DNA of 64,000 bases, taken from contig NZ_CP100400.1 in the NCBI RefSeq assembly GCF_024218795.1, positions 496,001 through 560,000 on the forward strand. Direction: 5' to 3'. This DNA comes from Halorussus aquaticus (GTDB taxonomy: Archaea; Halobacteriota; Halobacteria; Halobacteriales; Haladaptataceae). Both the position numbers and the translations under genes were made by a program. A model generated the notes under the pieces. The model had not been told where the DNA came from, ran no database searches, and was given only the letters and a program-made list of their open reading frames with translations. Shown in pieces: positions 27,453 to 37,243 of the stretch. The first letter of the stretch is position 1. Every line of letters begins with the position of its first letter.

Positions 27453-28682
27453 ATGGCTACCGACGACGACGTAGACCGCGACCCGCTCTTCCGGTACGAC
27501 GAACCGATATTTGCCGACGAGGACCTCCTTCGTATCTCTCACCTCCCCGGTCCGAACCGGATCGTCGGTCGCGACGAACACATGCAGAAGGTCGCAGAGG
27601 CCCTCAACCCCGCTATCTTCGGTCAGGAACCCACCCACCTCTTCATCTTCGGAAAGACCGGGACCGGCAAGTCGCTCATCTCCCGCAGCGTCTCCAAACG
27701 CGTCGAGAACGAGGCCCGCCACGAGGACGTGGACGTCGAGACGGCGTTCATCGACTGCGGCGAACAGACGACCGAGGCGTCGGTCATCAAGACGGTCGGC
27801 AGGGAACTCAACGACCGGAGCGAGACCGGCATCTCGGTGCCCCAACGTGGACTCGGTACCGGCGACTACTACGACCGACTCTGGCAGATAATCGACGCCT
27901 GCAGCGACGTGGCGATAATCATCCTCGACGAAATCGACATGCTGGAGGACGACGAGGTACTCCGAAAACTCTCGCGCGCCGGTGAGAACCGCCGCGTGAC
28001 CGACTCGACCATCGGTATCATCGGTATTTCCAACAAGATAGATTTCCCCGACGAACTCAACGAGCGCGTCAAGTCGAGTTTCGCGCACGACGAACTCGTG
28101 TTCCCACCGTACGACGCCCACCAGCTCGTGGACATCCTCCAGAACCGGGCCGACGCGTTCCGGGACGAGGTCCTCTCCGACGACGCCATCCCCCTCACCG
28201 CCGCGTTGGCGGCGCAGGAACACGGCGACGCCCGGAAGGCGATAGACATCCTCCGGAACGCCGGGCGAATCGCGACCAAAGAGGAAGACGAGAAGGTGAC
28301 CGAGCAACACGTCTACGCCGCGAAGGAGAAGACCGAGGCCGACCGGTTCGCCGAACTCATCGAGGGCGCGCCGACGCAGGCGAAGGCGATTCTGCTCGCG
28401 CTCACCGTACTGACCGAGAACAAGCCCCACGACCAGTTCCCGACTCAGCAGATCTACCGGCAGTACCAAACCATCGCGCGGAAACTCGACATGGACTCGC
28501 TGTCCGAGCGCCGCGTTCAGGAGATTCTACAGGAACAGGACTTCCTCAACGTCATCAACTCCGAGACCAAGGGTCGGGGTCGGGGGCGCGGAGTCCACAC
28601 CAAGCACCGACTGCTCGAGGAACCGGAGATCGTGAAGAAGGTTCTCAATCGGGATTCCCGCATCGCCGACCTCGGTATTTGA
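27453..28682 (+). CDS. Orc1/Cdc6 replication initiator
   Basis: 409 residues. AAA+ ATPase: Walker A GKTGTGKS (67-74), Walker B IIILDEID (about 155-162), sensor-type GISNKIDFPDELNERVKSS, and a C-terminal winged-helix domain (LSERRVQEILQEQDFLNV). It binds origin boxes and loads the MCM helicase. Haloarchaea carry many paralogues; which one this is cannot be told here. The start at 27453 begins MATDDDVDRDPLFRYDEP and sits about 30 bases after a TATA box. The upstream region has repeated motifs that could be its binding sites. Confidence 0.95.
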   Translation: MATDDDVDRDPLFRYDEPIFADEDLLRISHLPGPNRIVGRDEHMQKVAEALNPAIFGQEPTHLFIFGKTGTGKSLISRSVSKRVENEARHEDVDVETAFIDCGEQTTEASVIKTVGRELNDRSETGISVPQRGLGTGDYYDRLWQIIDACSDVAIIILDEIDMLEDDEVLRKLSRAGENRRVTDSTIGIIGISNKIDFPDELNERVKSSFAHDELVFPPYDAHQLVDILQNRADAFRDEVLSDDAIPLTAALAAQEHGDARKAIDILRNAGRIATKEEDEKVTEQHVYAAKEKTEADRFAELIEGAPTQAKAILLALTVLTENKPHDQFPTQQIYRQYQTIARKLDMDSLSERRVQEILQEQDFLNVINSETKGRGRGRGVHTKHRLLEEPEIVKKVLNRDSRIADLGI

Positions 28683-28914
28683 CCCCGGCTCGCTCTCGTC
28701 GTCTCCGTTCCACCGGCGTCGTCTCCTTTCTCTCGATACTCTACGTCACTTTTCCAGCCTCGTCTCGCTCCAAAACTGGCTTTCCACGCCGAACGGTTCG
28801 AACGAACTCCCCGAGAGGTCACACCTAGAACGTATTAGGGCCATATTATGGCAATAAAGGTGTTTTAAATATATCTGGACAGAACTTATACGTCAGGAAG
28901 TCGCGGTAACGTCC

Positions 28915-29091
28915 ATGTCAACGACAGCAACGTGGAGTGACCCGAGCGACTGCCCGTTCTGCGGTAGCGAGCTTCAGAACCCCGGTGCAGGCTTCATCGA
29001 CCACATCGACGAGAATCCGGACTGCGAGGCGGGGTTCCAGACGTGGCGGAGTCAGATAGCCGACGACATCCGCGGCGGTTGGTCCGGATAA
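28915..29091 (+). CDS. Zinc-finger microprotein (DUF7501 type)
   Basis: 58 residues, starting MSTTATWSDPSDCPFCGSE. CPFC (Cys13, Cys16) with GFIDHIDENPDC (His30, Cys37) gives a CCHC zinc-binding set. It closely resembles a haloarchaeal small zinc-finger family I recall as DUF7501, of unknown role. The ATG lies 27 bases after a TATA-like AACTTATACG (28883-28892). It stands between orc1 and another zinc microprotein on the same strand. Confidence 0.8.
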   Translation: MSTTATWSDPSDCPFCGSELQNPGAGFIDHIDENPDCEAGFQTWRSQIADDIRGGWSG

Positions 29092-29275
29092 GCCGTCCGG
29101 AGCGCGCGTGATTTTCTTTACGAATCGAACTATCGAGAACTGCACCTTCGAAATCCGGTAGGGAACCCCTCGAAAACCCATTTACTGGTGTCACTCGGGG
29201 TGTCAGTCGGACCTCCGCGACTCTCCGAGAAAGTAACCGCGGAGAGGACGCAGGACCAGCTGGCCTAATACGGTA

Positions 29276-29300
29276 ATAGGATTTTAACCTATATTATAGG
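29276..29300. promoter_or_regulatory. Array of ATAGG/CCTAT half-sites before a microprotein gene
   Basis: ATAGG (29276-29280), then CCTAT and ATAGG within the perfect palindrome CCTATATTATAGG (29288-29300), sit just upstream of a TATA-like GGCTTAAGCT (29303-29312) and 38 bases before the ATG at 29338. The arrangement fits an operator for a dimeric regulator. No protein can be assigned. Confidence 0.45.
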
Positions 29301-29337
29301 AAGGCTTAAGCTCTAGACTCGGCTACCGACTCCTACG

Positions 29338-29433
29338 ATGAGATGCCCACAATGCAGCGGTGAACTCGTGGCCGCCCACGGCTACGACTCGTGTGCGGAC
29401 TGCGGTCACGTCCCGCCACACGGTGCCGACTAA
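29338..29433 (+). CDS. 31-residue zinc-ribbon microprotein
   Basis: Only 31 residues, starting MRCPQCSGELVAAHGYD. Two CxxC pairs, CPQC and CADC, are 15 residues apart with GHVPPHG after the second, a minimal zinc ribbon. A TATA-like element 30 bases upstream and an adjacent palindrome support expression. Very small zinc proteins of this kind are conserved in haloarchaea. It precedes the Dna2-like gene by 190 bases; a shared role is possible but not shown. Confidence 0.65.
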   Translation: MRCPQCSGELVAAHGYDSCADCGHVPPHGAD

Positions 29434-29623
29434 CCACGATTAGACCGAGAGACAGTACGGTCGGACCGTACGTGGTACGGTCCAATCGCGACGTACTGCC
29501 GGTTCACCCGAGACGTATCGCATCCGGAGACCGCCCTCGACTTTTGGAACACCCCCAATTTCTGGGACCGAGTTCGTCCGCGACCGTAGGGGTTTTTCTA
29601 CCGCCGGACGCTACCGAGTTCCC

Positions 29624-32356
29624 GTGAACGTCCGGGGAGAAGTCGTCGATATCGGGGAAGTTCGTACCGTCAGTACGCAGTACGGCGAGCGCGAACTCGC
29701 CGAGGTCACGGTCCGCGAGGACACCGGTCCTAAGCGAGTCACGCTGTGGGGCAAGTGGACCGAGAGCGCCGACCTCCTCGAACCGGGCATGGAACTACTC
29801 GTGACCGACGCCGAGGAGGGCGAGTATCGGGGCGAAACGACCTACTCCACCGGCGAGGAGTCGTACGTCGTCGTGGAACCGTCCTTCCTCGTCGACGTGA
29901 CCGACATCCGGTCGTGGGTCCAGTGTCCGCGGATGTACTACCTGAACAAACTGTCGGGCATCCCGCTGGTCTATCCCGTGGTCAAAGGGACCATCGTGCA
30001 CGAAGTCTTCGGAGATTTGCTCCGGGGCCGGGACCTGGAGGAGTCCATCGACGAACGCGTCGCCGAGGCGGGACTCGAACTCGGTCTGCTCGGTCGGGAG
30101 CGCGACGAGGTCGCCGAGGAGGTCCGTCAGAACGCGGCGGCCATCGAGGGATGGCTGGCGCAGGGTGCCCTCACCGACGAGGACGACTGGCGGAGCGAGC
30201 AGACGCTCATCAGCGACCGATTCGGTATCAAGGGTCGGGCCGACGCGCTCCGACGCGGGATGCCCGTCGAACTCAAGACCGGCAAGAACCTCAAGCGCGA
30301 CCCGCGATTTCAGGACAAGATTCAGGCGGTGTGCTACGCCCTCATCCTCCGGGAGAAGGGCGTCCCCGCCGATACCGGAACTCTCCTCTACACGAAGAAC
30401 TCCGCGCTCGACCGGACCGAGGAGGACGGCGACCTCTCGCCAGCCAAGGAGTTCACCATCGGCGACGGTCTCCTCGATTTCGTCGTGCGCACGCGCAACG
30501 AAATCGCGGCGATGGAGTACGACGCGGTCACTTCGGAGGAGGACGGTGCGGGGGTTCCCACCGGCTACGAGGCCGACGCCAAGTGCGAGTACTGCTTCGA
30601 GCAGGACACCTGTATGGTTGTCTCCGGCCGACTCGACCAGGAGTCCAAGGCGGGCCAAATCGGCGACGCGATTCCCGAAGAAGAGCGCGACTACTTCGAC
30701 CGCGTCTACCGACTGATAGAGGAGGAGCGTCGAGCGACCCACGCCGAGTACGCGAAACTCTGGGAGCAGACCGCCGAAGAACGCGCGGACGACGACCGCG
30801 CTCTAATCGGTCTCGAACCCATCGACCACCGCCAACTCGACGGCGGCCGGTGGGAGATGCGGGCCGAGCGCGCGGGTGGCGCTGTCTCGAAAATCCGGGA
30901 AGGCGACGTAGTGCTCGCCAGCGACGGCGACCCGGTGGACGGCCACGCCGAACTGGCGCGGGTGGAGCGACTGGGTCGCGAGTCGCGAAGCGATTCGGAC
31001 CGGCCGAGTGGGGAGCGAAGCGACCCGCGAGACGGGGAGGTCGTCGTCACCGCGGACGAACCGGTCGAACTCCGCCGACTCGACGTCTACCCCTCGGAAC
31101 TCTCGGCCGACCGGATGCTGACCGCGCTCCACGACTTCCTGTTGAAGGGCGACGAGCGCCGGAAGGACGTGCTGTTCGGCCGCGCGGACCCCGAGTTCGA
31201 CGACGCTCGCGAGACGTACATCGACAACAACGAGGCCCAGAACGACGCGGTCAACCTCGCGGTGAACGCCGAGGACTTCGCGCTCGTCCACGGGCCGCCG
31301 GGCACGGGCAAGACCTACACCATCGCGCGGACGATACGAGCGATGGTCGAGCGCGGCGAGCGTGTCCTGCTCTCGGCCTTCACCAATCGCGCGGTGGACA
31401 ACGCGCTCGAAGCCCTGCGCGACCAAGGGTTCGAAGACATCGTCCGCGTCGGCACCGAGAGCGGCGTCCGCGAGGACATGCAGGACCTGCGACTGGAGCA
31501 GGAGGGCGACCCCGGCGAGCGCGTGGCGGAACTGCGCGACGCCAGCGTCGTGGCCGCTACCACCGCGACCTGCGGGTCGCGCGTCATGCGCGAGCAGTCG
31601 TTCGACGCGGCGTTGGTGGACGAGGCGTCCCAGTTGACCGAACCCAACACGCTCGCGGCGGTCAACCTCGCAGAGCGGTTCGTCCTCGTCGGCGACCACC
31701 AGCAGCTACCGCCGGTCGTGCGGACCGAGAACGAGCTCTCGACCTCGCTGTTCGAGCGCCTCATCGAGGACTACCCGGAGGCGGGCGTGATGCTCGACCG
31801 CCAGTACCGGATGAGCCAGCGGATTCAGGCGTTCGCCTCCCGCGAGTTCTACGACGGTGAGTTGCGCCCCGCGTCGGGCGAGGTCGCCGCCCAGCGACTC
31901 GCGGACCTCCCCGAGGTCGCTCACGCCGACCTTCCCGAGGACCTGCGGGGCGGAGGCGGCGTCTCCTTCGTAGACCCCGACGGGCGAACCGACGGCAACA
32001 CCAATCCCGCGGAGGCCGAACGCGTGGCCGAAGTCGTCGGCGAGTTCCTCGCGGCGGGCGTCGAACCCGAGGAAATCGGCGTCATCGCACCGTTCCGCGC
32101 GCAGGTCGCCGAAATCGGTCGGCGAGTACCCGACTCGGTGACCGTGGACACGGTGGACCGATTTCAGGGGTCGAGCAAGGAGGTCATCGTCGTTTCGTTC
32201 GTCGCCACCGAGAACCTCGAGAGTCCCATCTTCGAGGACCCCCGCCGGGTGAACGTGGCACTCACGCGCGCGAAGAAGGCGTTGGTGCTGGTCGGCGACG
32301 CGAACGCCCTCCGGAGCGAGGGTCTCTACTCACGCATGGTCGATTGGGCCGAATGA
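29624..32356 (+). CDS. Dna2-like nuclease-helicase
   Basis: 910 residues from a GTG start. Residues 1-90 form an OB-like fold. The Cas4/RecB nuclease domain follows, with iron-sulfur ligands Cys101, Cys321, Cys324 and Cys330 (CEYCFEQDTC) and active-site His126, Asp207, Glu216 and Lys218 (PVELKTGKN). The SF1B helicase has Walker A GPPGTGKT (557-564), LVDEASQL (Walker B), GDHQQLPPV, LDRQYRM and VNVALTRAKKALVLVGD. It should bind and process single-stranded flaps and ends in replication and repair. A variable acidic insert lies at 450-475. The GTG start gives an N-terminus (MNVRGEVVDIGEVRTV) that matches the OB-fold region. Confidence 0.93.
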   Translation: MNVRGEVVDIGEVRTVSTQYGERELAEVTVREDTGPKRVTLWGKWTESADLLEPGMELLVTDAEEGEYRGETTYSTGEESYVVVEPSFLVDVTDIRSWVQCPRMYYLNKLSGIPLVYPVVKGTIVHEVFGDLLRGRDLEESIDERVAEAGLELGLLGRERDEVAEEVRQNAAAIEGWLAQGALTDEDDWRSEQTLISDRFGIKGRADALRRGMPVELKTGKNLKRDPRFQDKIQAVCYALILREKGVPADTGTLLYTKNSALDRTEEDGDLSPAKEFTIGDGLLDFVVRTRNEIAAMEYDAVTSEEDGAGVPTGYEADAKCEYCFEQDTCMVVSGRLDQESKAGQIGDAIPEEERDYFDRVYRLIEEERRATHAEYAKLWEQTAEERADDDRALIGLEPIDHRQLDGGRWEMRAERAGGAVSKIREGDVVLASDGDPVDGHAELARVERLGRESRSDSDRPSGERSDPRDGEVVVTADEPVELRRLDVYPSELSADRMLTALHDFLLKGDERRKDVLFGRADPEFDDARETYIDNNEAQNDAVNLAVNAEDFALVHGPPGTGKTYTIARTIRAMVERGERVLLSAFTNRAVDNALEALRDQGFEDIVRVGTESGVREDMQDLRLEQEGDPGERVAELRDASVVAATTATCGSRVMREQSFDAALVDEASQLTEPNTLAAVNLAERFVLVGDHQQLPPVVRTENELSTSLFERLIEDYPEAGVMLDRQYRMSQRIQAFASREFYDGELRPASGEVAAQRLADLPEVAHADLPEDLRGGGGVSFVDPDGRTDGNTNPAEAERVAEVVGEFLAAGVEPEEIGVIAPFRAQVAEIGRRVPDSVTVDTVDRFQGSSKEVIVVSFVATENLESPIFEDPRRVNVALTRAKKALVLVGDANALRSEGLYSRMVDWAE

Positions 32357-32550
32357 GCACGTCGCACATCTTCGGGCGACGTACGACTGACGAGTCCCCT
32401 CGCCATCGCCTCGTTGGATGTGACTGTCGAAATCACGAATCCGGCCACAGAACGCGTGAAACGGTGTCTCTCGGCCGACCGCTCCTCGGCCGTCTCCGGT
32501 ACCGTTCGGTTCGGCGTCGGTCCCGAACGAGCGACACTTCAATTCGTTGA

Positions 32551-32984
<434 letters not shown>

Positions 32985-33280
32985 TCGCCGACTGCCACCG
33001 AAGATGCGGCTCTCCGTTCTCTCTATCGTCAGCCGAGTAGCGGCGAGCGTGTCTCTTCTCGGCCCGTCGCGGCCGTGGCGTGAACCGGTTCGTCTCGGTG
33101 TAGTTCTCCGAAGTTCGTCGGTAGCCGACTCTCTCGATTACCCGGTGGTACCGGACTGAACGACTCGACCTACCGGTGTTGCGCTCGCTACCGCGAACTA
33201 TCGTCGCGACAACTGGAAGTATGCATGGTCGTGCGTACTTCTCCGGCTTCTGGCGGAAAATCCCGCACGATAGCGAGAGT

Positions 33281-33289
33281 TTTTACTAC
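33281..33289 (+). promoter_or_regulatory. TATA-like box of purF
   Basis: TTTTACTAC is centred about 27 bases before the ATG at 33311, so the transcript should start at or next to the start codon. Confidence 0.55.
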
Positions 33290-33310
33290 GGTGGCCCAGT
33301 ATCTCCGACC

Positions 33311-34816
33311 ATGCCAGACGGCCGGGACCCGGTCCCCAGTAGTCCGACCGAGAACGCTAATTCGGGACGCTCCGAGACGGCCCTCTCGGGACCGACCGAG
33401 AAATGCGGCGTCGTCGGCGTCTCGCTCACCGAGCGGGACGCCGCGCGGCCGCTCTACTACTCGCTGTACGCCCTCCAGCACCGCGGGCAGGAGTCGGCGG
33501 GCATCGTCACCCACGACGGGTTCCAGCAGCACGACCACGTCGAGATGGGACTCGTCGGCGACGCATTCACCGAGGACGACATCGAGAGTCTTCGCGGCAG
33601 CGCGGGCATCGGCCACGTTCGCTACCCCACCGCCGGGAGCGTGGACAAATCGTGCGCCCAACCGTTCACCGTCTCGTTCCGGAGCGGCGCCCTCGGCCTG
33701 AGCCACAACGGGAACCTCGTCAACGCCGACGAGGTGCGCGACGAACTCGCCGCGGAGGGCCACGCGTTCACCTCGGACGGCGACACCGAGGTCATCGCCC
33801 ACGACCTCGCGCGCAACCTGCTGGAAGAGGACCTCGTCCGCGCGGTCAAGCGCACGATGGGCCGCATCCACGGGTCGTACTCGCTGACCATCATGCAGGA
33901 CGACACCGTCCTCGGCGTCAGGGACCCCGAGGGGAACCGGCCGCTCTGCATCGGCGAACTCGACGACGGCTACGTCGTCGCCAGCGAGTCGGCCGCCATC
34001 GACACCCTCGACGGCGAACTCGTCCGCGACGTGCGACCCGGCGAACTCGTCGTCCTCCAACCCGACGGCGAGGGGTTCGACTCCTACCAGTTGTTCGAGC
34101 GCGAACACACCGCCCACTGCTTCTTCGAACACGTCTACTTCGCCCGGCCCGACAGCGTCATCGACGGCAAACTCGTCTACGAGGTTCGGCGCGACCTCGG
34201 GCGCGAACTCTGGGCGGAGAGCGGCATCGACACCGACGTGGTGATGCCGGTCCCCGACTCCGGGCGCGCCTTCGCCTCGGGGTACGCCGACGCCGCGCAG
34301 GACGACGGCGCGAGCGTCGAGTTCGCGGAGGGACTGATGAAGAACCGCTACGTCGGCCGGACGTTCATCATGCCGACGCAGGACGAGCGCGAGCGCGCGG
34401 TCCGCCTGAAACTCAACCCCATCAAGTCCACCGTGGAGGGCAAGACGGTCACGCTCGTGGACGACAGCATCGTCCGCGGGACCACCTCCACGCAACTGGT
34501 CCAACTGCTCAAGGACTGCGGCGCGGCGGAGGTCCACATGCGAATCGGCGCACCGCCCATCGCCGCGCCCTGTTACATGGGTATCAACATGGCGACCCGC
34601 GAGGAACTCATCGCCGCCGACAGGTCCACCGAGGAGATTCGCGACGAAATCGAAGCCGACAGTCTCGGATACCTCTCGCCCGACGCGGTCGCGGCCGCGC
34701 TCGGCGAGGACCGCGACGACCTCTGCATGGGGTGCGTCACCGGCGAGTACCCCTACGACATCGACGGCGAGGAGATGGACCCGGCCCACGCCGATAACCC
34801 CCGACCCGAACTGTAG
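33311..34816 (+). CDS. purF: Amidophosphoribosyltransferase
   Basis: 501 residues. It makes phosphoribosylamine from PRPP and glutamine, the first committed step of purine synthesis. A propeptide of about 31 residues ends before Cys32 (EKCGVVGVSL), the N-terminal nucleophile of the glutamine amidohydrolase domain after cleavage. ALQHRGQESAGI, HVRYPTAG and LSHNGNLVN follow. The phosphoribosyltransferase domain has the PRPP loop VTLVDDSIVRGTTSTQLV. Late cysteines in DLCMGCVTG and APCYMGIN may be the iron-sulfur ligands seen in the Bacillus type. The start is supported by the TATA box. Confidence 0.97.
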   Translation: MPDGRDPVPSSPTENANSGRSETALSGPTEKCGVVGVSLTERDAARPLYYSLYALQHRGQESAGIVTHDGFQQHDHVEMGLVGDAFTEDDIESLRGSAGIGHVRYPTAGSVDKSCAQPFTVSFRSGALGLSHNGNLVNADEVRDELAAEGHAFTSDGDTEVIAHDLARNLLEEDLVRAVKRTMGRIHGSYSLTIMQDDTVLGVRDPEGNRPLCIGELDDGYVVASESAAIDTLDGELVRDVRPGELVVLQPDGEGFDSYQLFEREHTAHCFFEHVYFARPDSVIDGKLVYEVRRDLGRELWAESGIDTDVVMPVPDSGRAFASGYADAAQDDGASVEFAEGLMKNRYVGRTFIMPTQDERERAVRLKLNPIKSTVEGKTVTLVDDSIVRGTTSTQLVQLLKDCGAAEVHMRIGAPPIAAPCYMGINMATREELIAADRSTEEIRDEIEADSLGYLSPDAVAAALGEDRDDLCMGCVTGEYPYDIDGEEMDPAHADNPRPEL

Positions 34817-34948
34817 CGGACGCGCGATACAGTCCGCAGTCTGGACGCCATCGGTCGTACGGGATACACTGATTTCTCACGCCGCACCGCTTACCGCCTC
34901 GACTCGGTCGGCCACAGTTGCTACTTGTCTGGACGACGACGTTCCCGT

Positions 34949-35356
34949 ATGGTCGAAGAAGACCTCGGAGAGGCGACTATCACCTACGAGGGACCGGACG
35001 GCGACACCGTCGAGAAGAACGTCCAGAACGAACACGTCGCGTACTTTCAGGACCACTGGATGGTCAAGACCGGCGAGGACGACGAGGGCCGGGACCTCGT
35101 GCGCCGCATCCCCGCTTCCCGGGTCTACCACGTCGAGCGGACGGTCGAACAGTTCGAGCGCGAAGTCGAGACGCTCCGCGACCAAGTCCAGTCGGTCGCC
35201 GACGACCTCCGGTCGAAACTCCTCGGCAGCGGGGGCGGTGGCAGTGGAGGCAGTGGCGGGACCGACCGGGGCGGCGAGAGCGAGACGCTCCACATCGACG
35301 TGGAGAGCGGGAAGTCCGTGACGGACGACGAAGGTAGCGAGAGCGACGCGCAGTAG
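34949..35356 (+). CDS. Conserved haloarchaeal protein, unknown function
   Basis: 135 residues starting MVEEDLGEATITYEGPDG. An N-terminal beta domain (VAYFQDHWMVKTGEDDEG, LVRRIPASRVYHVERTV) leads into a coiled-coil-like helix (QFEREVETLRDQVQSVADDL) and a low-complexity Gly/Ser tail. No catalytic motif. The start is an internal ATG; an in-frame ATG eight codons upstream is possible. Confidence 0.7.
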   Translation: MVEEDLGEATITYEGPDGDTVEKNVQNEHVAYFQDHWMVKTGEDDEGRDLVRRIPASRVYHVERTVEQFEREVETLRDQVQSVADDLRSKLLGSGGGGSGGSGGTDRGGESETLHIDVESGKSVTDDEGSESDAQ

Positions 35357-35441
35357 TCGTCTGCGCGCCACCCGGCTCAGACGAATCCGGCGGTCTGACG
35401 GGCCACAACCGTTAATCATCGCGGAACCGTGCAAAACGAAG

Positions 35442-35693
35442 ATGGCTCGTAGCCGCGACAGGAGCGACCGGCGATTCCCCCGTGAGGACGGCGAGCAGGA
35501 CCGCGCGCGAACCGACGCGGAGGCGGCGGCCGAGACCCGACCGCAGGCCGAACTCCGGTGGGTCCAGATTCGGAACCCGAGGGAGGCGGTCGAACTCGGG
35601 CGCAACGGTCGCGTCATCGACAGTCGCTTCCACGTTGGCTACGACTCGTGGGAGGTTCTGCTGGAGACCTACGAGGGTGAACTGTCGCGGTGA
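35442..35693 (+). CDS. Small conserved haloarchaeal protein, unknown function
   Basis: 83 residues. A charged Arg/Glu leader (MARSRDRSDRRFPREDGEQD) precedes a compact domain with RWVQIRNPREAVELGRNGR and HVGYDSWEVLLETYEGE. The latter half looks conserved; the leader may be disordered. Unknown role. It is followed by the convergent DUF420 gene. Confidence 0.65.
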   Translation: MARSRDRSDRRFPREDGEQDRARTDAEAAAETRPQAELRWVQIRNPREAVELGRNGRVIDSRFHVGYDSWEVLLETYEGELSR

Positions 35694-35736
35694 GTCTGGT
35701 AGTACGGAGACGTGTCGGAGCGGAGGCGCCGCGCAG

Positions 35737-36294
35737 TCAGAACAGGTAGAGCATGAGGTAGACGACCACGCCGAGCGCGAAGGAGGTCAGCCACAGCGAG
35801 GCCGCGACTCGGCCGACCCTCGCGTGGTTCGTCGCCGAGAGTTCCGAGACGGGCCGGGTCAGCGCCAGCAGCAGGACGTAGTAGAGAAGCGGGATGCAGA
35901 CCACGGCCAGCAGGACGTGAATCCCGAGAATGGGGTAGTAGACGAACTGTTCGACCACCGCCGGACCGTCGAAGTGGGTCGGGCCGAGGAGCGCGACCCG
36001 GTAGAGGTACAGCGTCAGGAACGCCGCAAACAGGACGACGCCCGCGAGCATACCCGCGCGGTGGCGCGCGACCTTCCCCTGCCGAATCCACCGCCACGAA
36101 GCCGCGACGACGGCGAACGCCACGGTGCTGATGACGGCGTTGACGTGCGGAATGGCCGCCAGCACGGCGTCGGGCGCGCGCGGGAGCGTGCCAGCGGGCA
36201 CGACGCGGAGCGCGGCCGCGAACACCAGCGCGAGCGAGACGACTGTCAGTAGTCCGGTGACTGCGGGGACGTGCCGCTCGACGAGTCGCTGCAT
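35737..36294 (-). CDS. DUF420 family membrane protein (CtaM-like)
   Basis: 185 residues with five hydrophobic helices. HVNAVISTVAF, HRAGMLAG and GIHVLLAVVCIPLLYYVLLL place conserved histidines in the helices, as in the DUF420 family. The Bacillus member CtaM (YozB) is needed for cytochrome oxidase assembly. No oxidase gene is in the window, so the role is family inference. It is divergent from tRNA-Leu; the first helix starts 12 residues after the ATG. Confidence 0.85.
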   Translation of the reverse strand: MQRLVERHVPAVTGLLTVVSLALVFAAALRVVPAGTLPRAPDAVLAAIPHVNAVISTVAFAVVAASWRWIRQGKVARHRAGMLAGVVLFAAFLTLYLYRVALLGPTHFDGPAVVEQFVYYPILGIHVLLAVVCIPLLYYVLLLALTRPVSELSATNHARVGRVAASLWLTSFALGVVVYLMLYLF

Positions 36295-36418
36295 AGCCGA
36301 CCGTAGGGAGCGGAACGAAATACGCCTTACCGTGTGTGGCGGTGCCGTCCCCGTGTTGAAACGAAAGGCATTTTATTCGGGTAGCGTCTACATCTGAGTG
36401 CAGCAAGAGAACGAGCGA

Positions 36419-36503
<85 letters not shown>

Positions 36504-36509
36504 TCGCAA

Positions 36510-36579
36510 GCGCGATACACTCGCGCAACGTGGCTTCGCCACGGGAGACGATGCAGGTGGAGTCCCTTGGGACTGCACC
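36510..36579 (+). ncRNA. Three hairpins immediately downstream of tRNA-Leu
   Basis: Three successive stem-loops begin seven bases after the tRNA: GCGCGA/TCGCGC (36510-36526), CGTGGC/GCCACG with a three-base loop (36529-36543), and AGTCCC/GGGACT extended by GGTG/CACC (36556-36579). They could be a structured trailer, a terminator set or a small RNA processed from the tRNA transcript. The fold is seen in the sequence; expression is inference. Confidence 0.35.
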
Positions 36580-36675
36580 CACGCACAATTCCTTTCGGAC
36601 GCTACACCTTGAGCGATAGCTACGTGCTGTCGCCGTTTCTGCGTAATCGACGTGACTACCGCACCTTCGGAGTCC

Positions 36676-37026
36676 TCACTGCGTCGGGCGGAACCGAACC
36701 GTCACCAGTCGGCCCGACCGGACGCCCCGGATAGCCACGATGCGGTACGCCTGCGTCGGCGAGACGCCTGCCCGTGGGCCGACGAGAAGCGTCGTCGGTT
36801 CGCCTTCGATTCGGACCGCGAGTGCCCGGTACATCCTCGTCTCTTCGTGCTGGCGAACTGGACGCCGGACGAACGTCGCGCCTCGACTGGCGTAGTCGCG
36901 CGGCAGGAGTCCGGAAGCGAGAGTGTCGCTGGCGGTGTCGTCGCGGTCGGCGAGCGCCTCGCACTCGGAGGGAGCGTCGCGGTCGGTGGCGGAGCGAGCG
37001 GCATGCCTTCGGTCGAAGTCGTTCAC
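36676..37026 (-). CDS. Possible small haloarchaeal protein
   Basis: A frame of 116 residues from a GTG at 37026 (VNDFDRRHAARSATDRD). The third-codon GC bias is strong, unlike the competing frames here. The C-terminal 52 residues look domain-like: MYRALAVRIEGEPTTLLVG, AYRIVAIRGVRSGRLVTV. A shorter version starting at 36834 is possible. I know no family. It is the only coding candidate in the region 36580-37243, where the opposite strand also has an open frame. Confidence 0.4.
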   Translation of the reverse strand: MNDFDRRHAARSATDRDAPSECEALADRDDTASDTLASGLLPRDYASRGATFVRRPVRQHEETRMYRALAVRIEGEPTTLLVGPRAGVSPTQAYRIVAIRGVRSGRLVTVRFRPTQ

Positions 37027-37243
37027 TACGCGGTGGTTCCACCGAGAGGCGAATAAACCGTGACGACGGTTCACTCTCGAACCGATTTCCGGGCCGAAAC
37101 GCGACCGATGAACGGTCCCGTCGCGGTCCGAACGGTTCACGCGTTTCAGAAAGCGCCGGTTACAGTCCCTCGAACCCCCGACCCGATTCGTGCAGGTCGT
37201 CGATTCGACCGCAAAACGGCGGCGTCTCGGTTCGCCGGGACGG

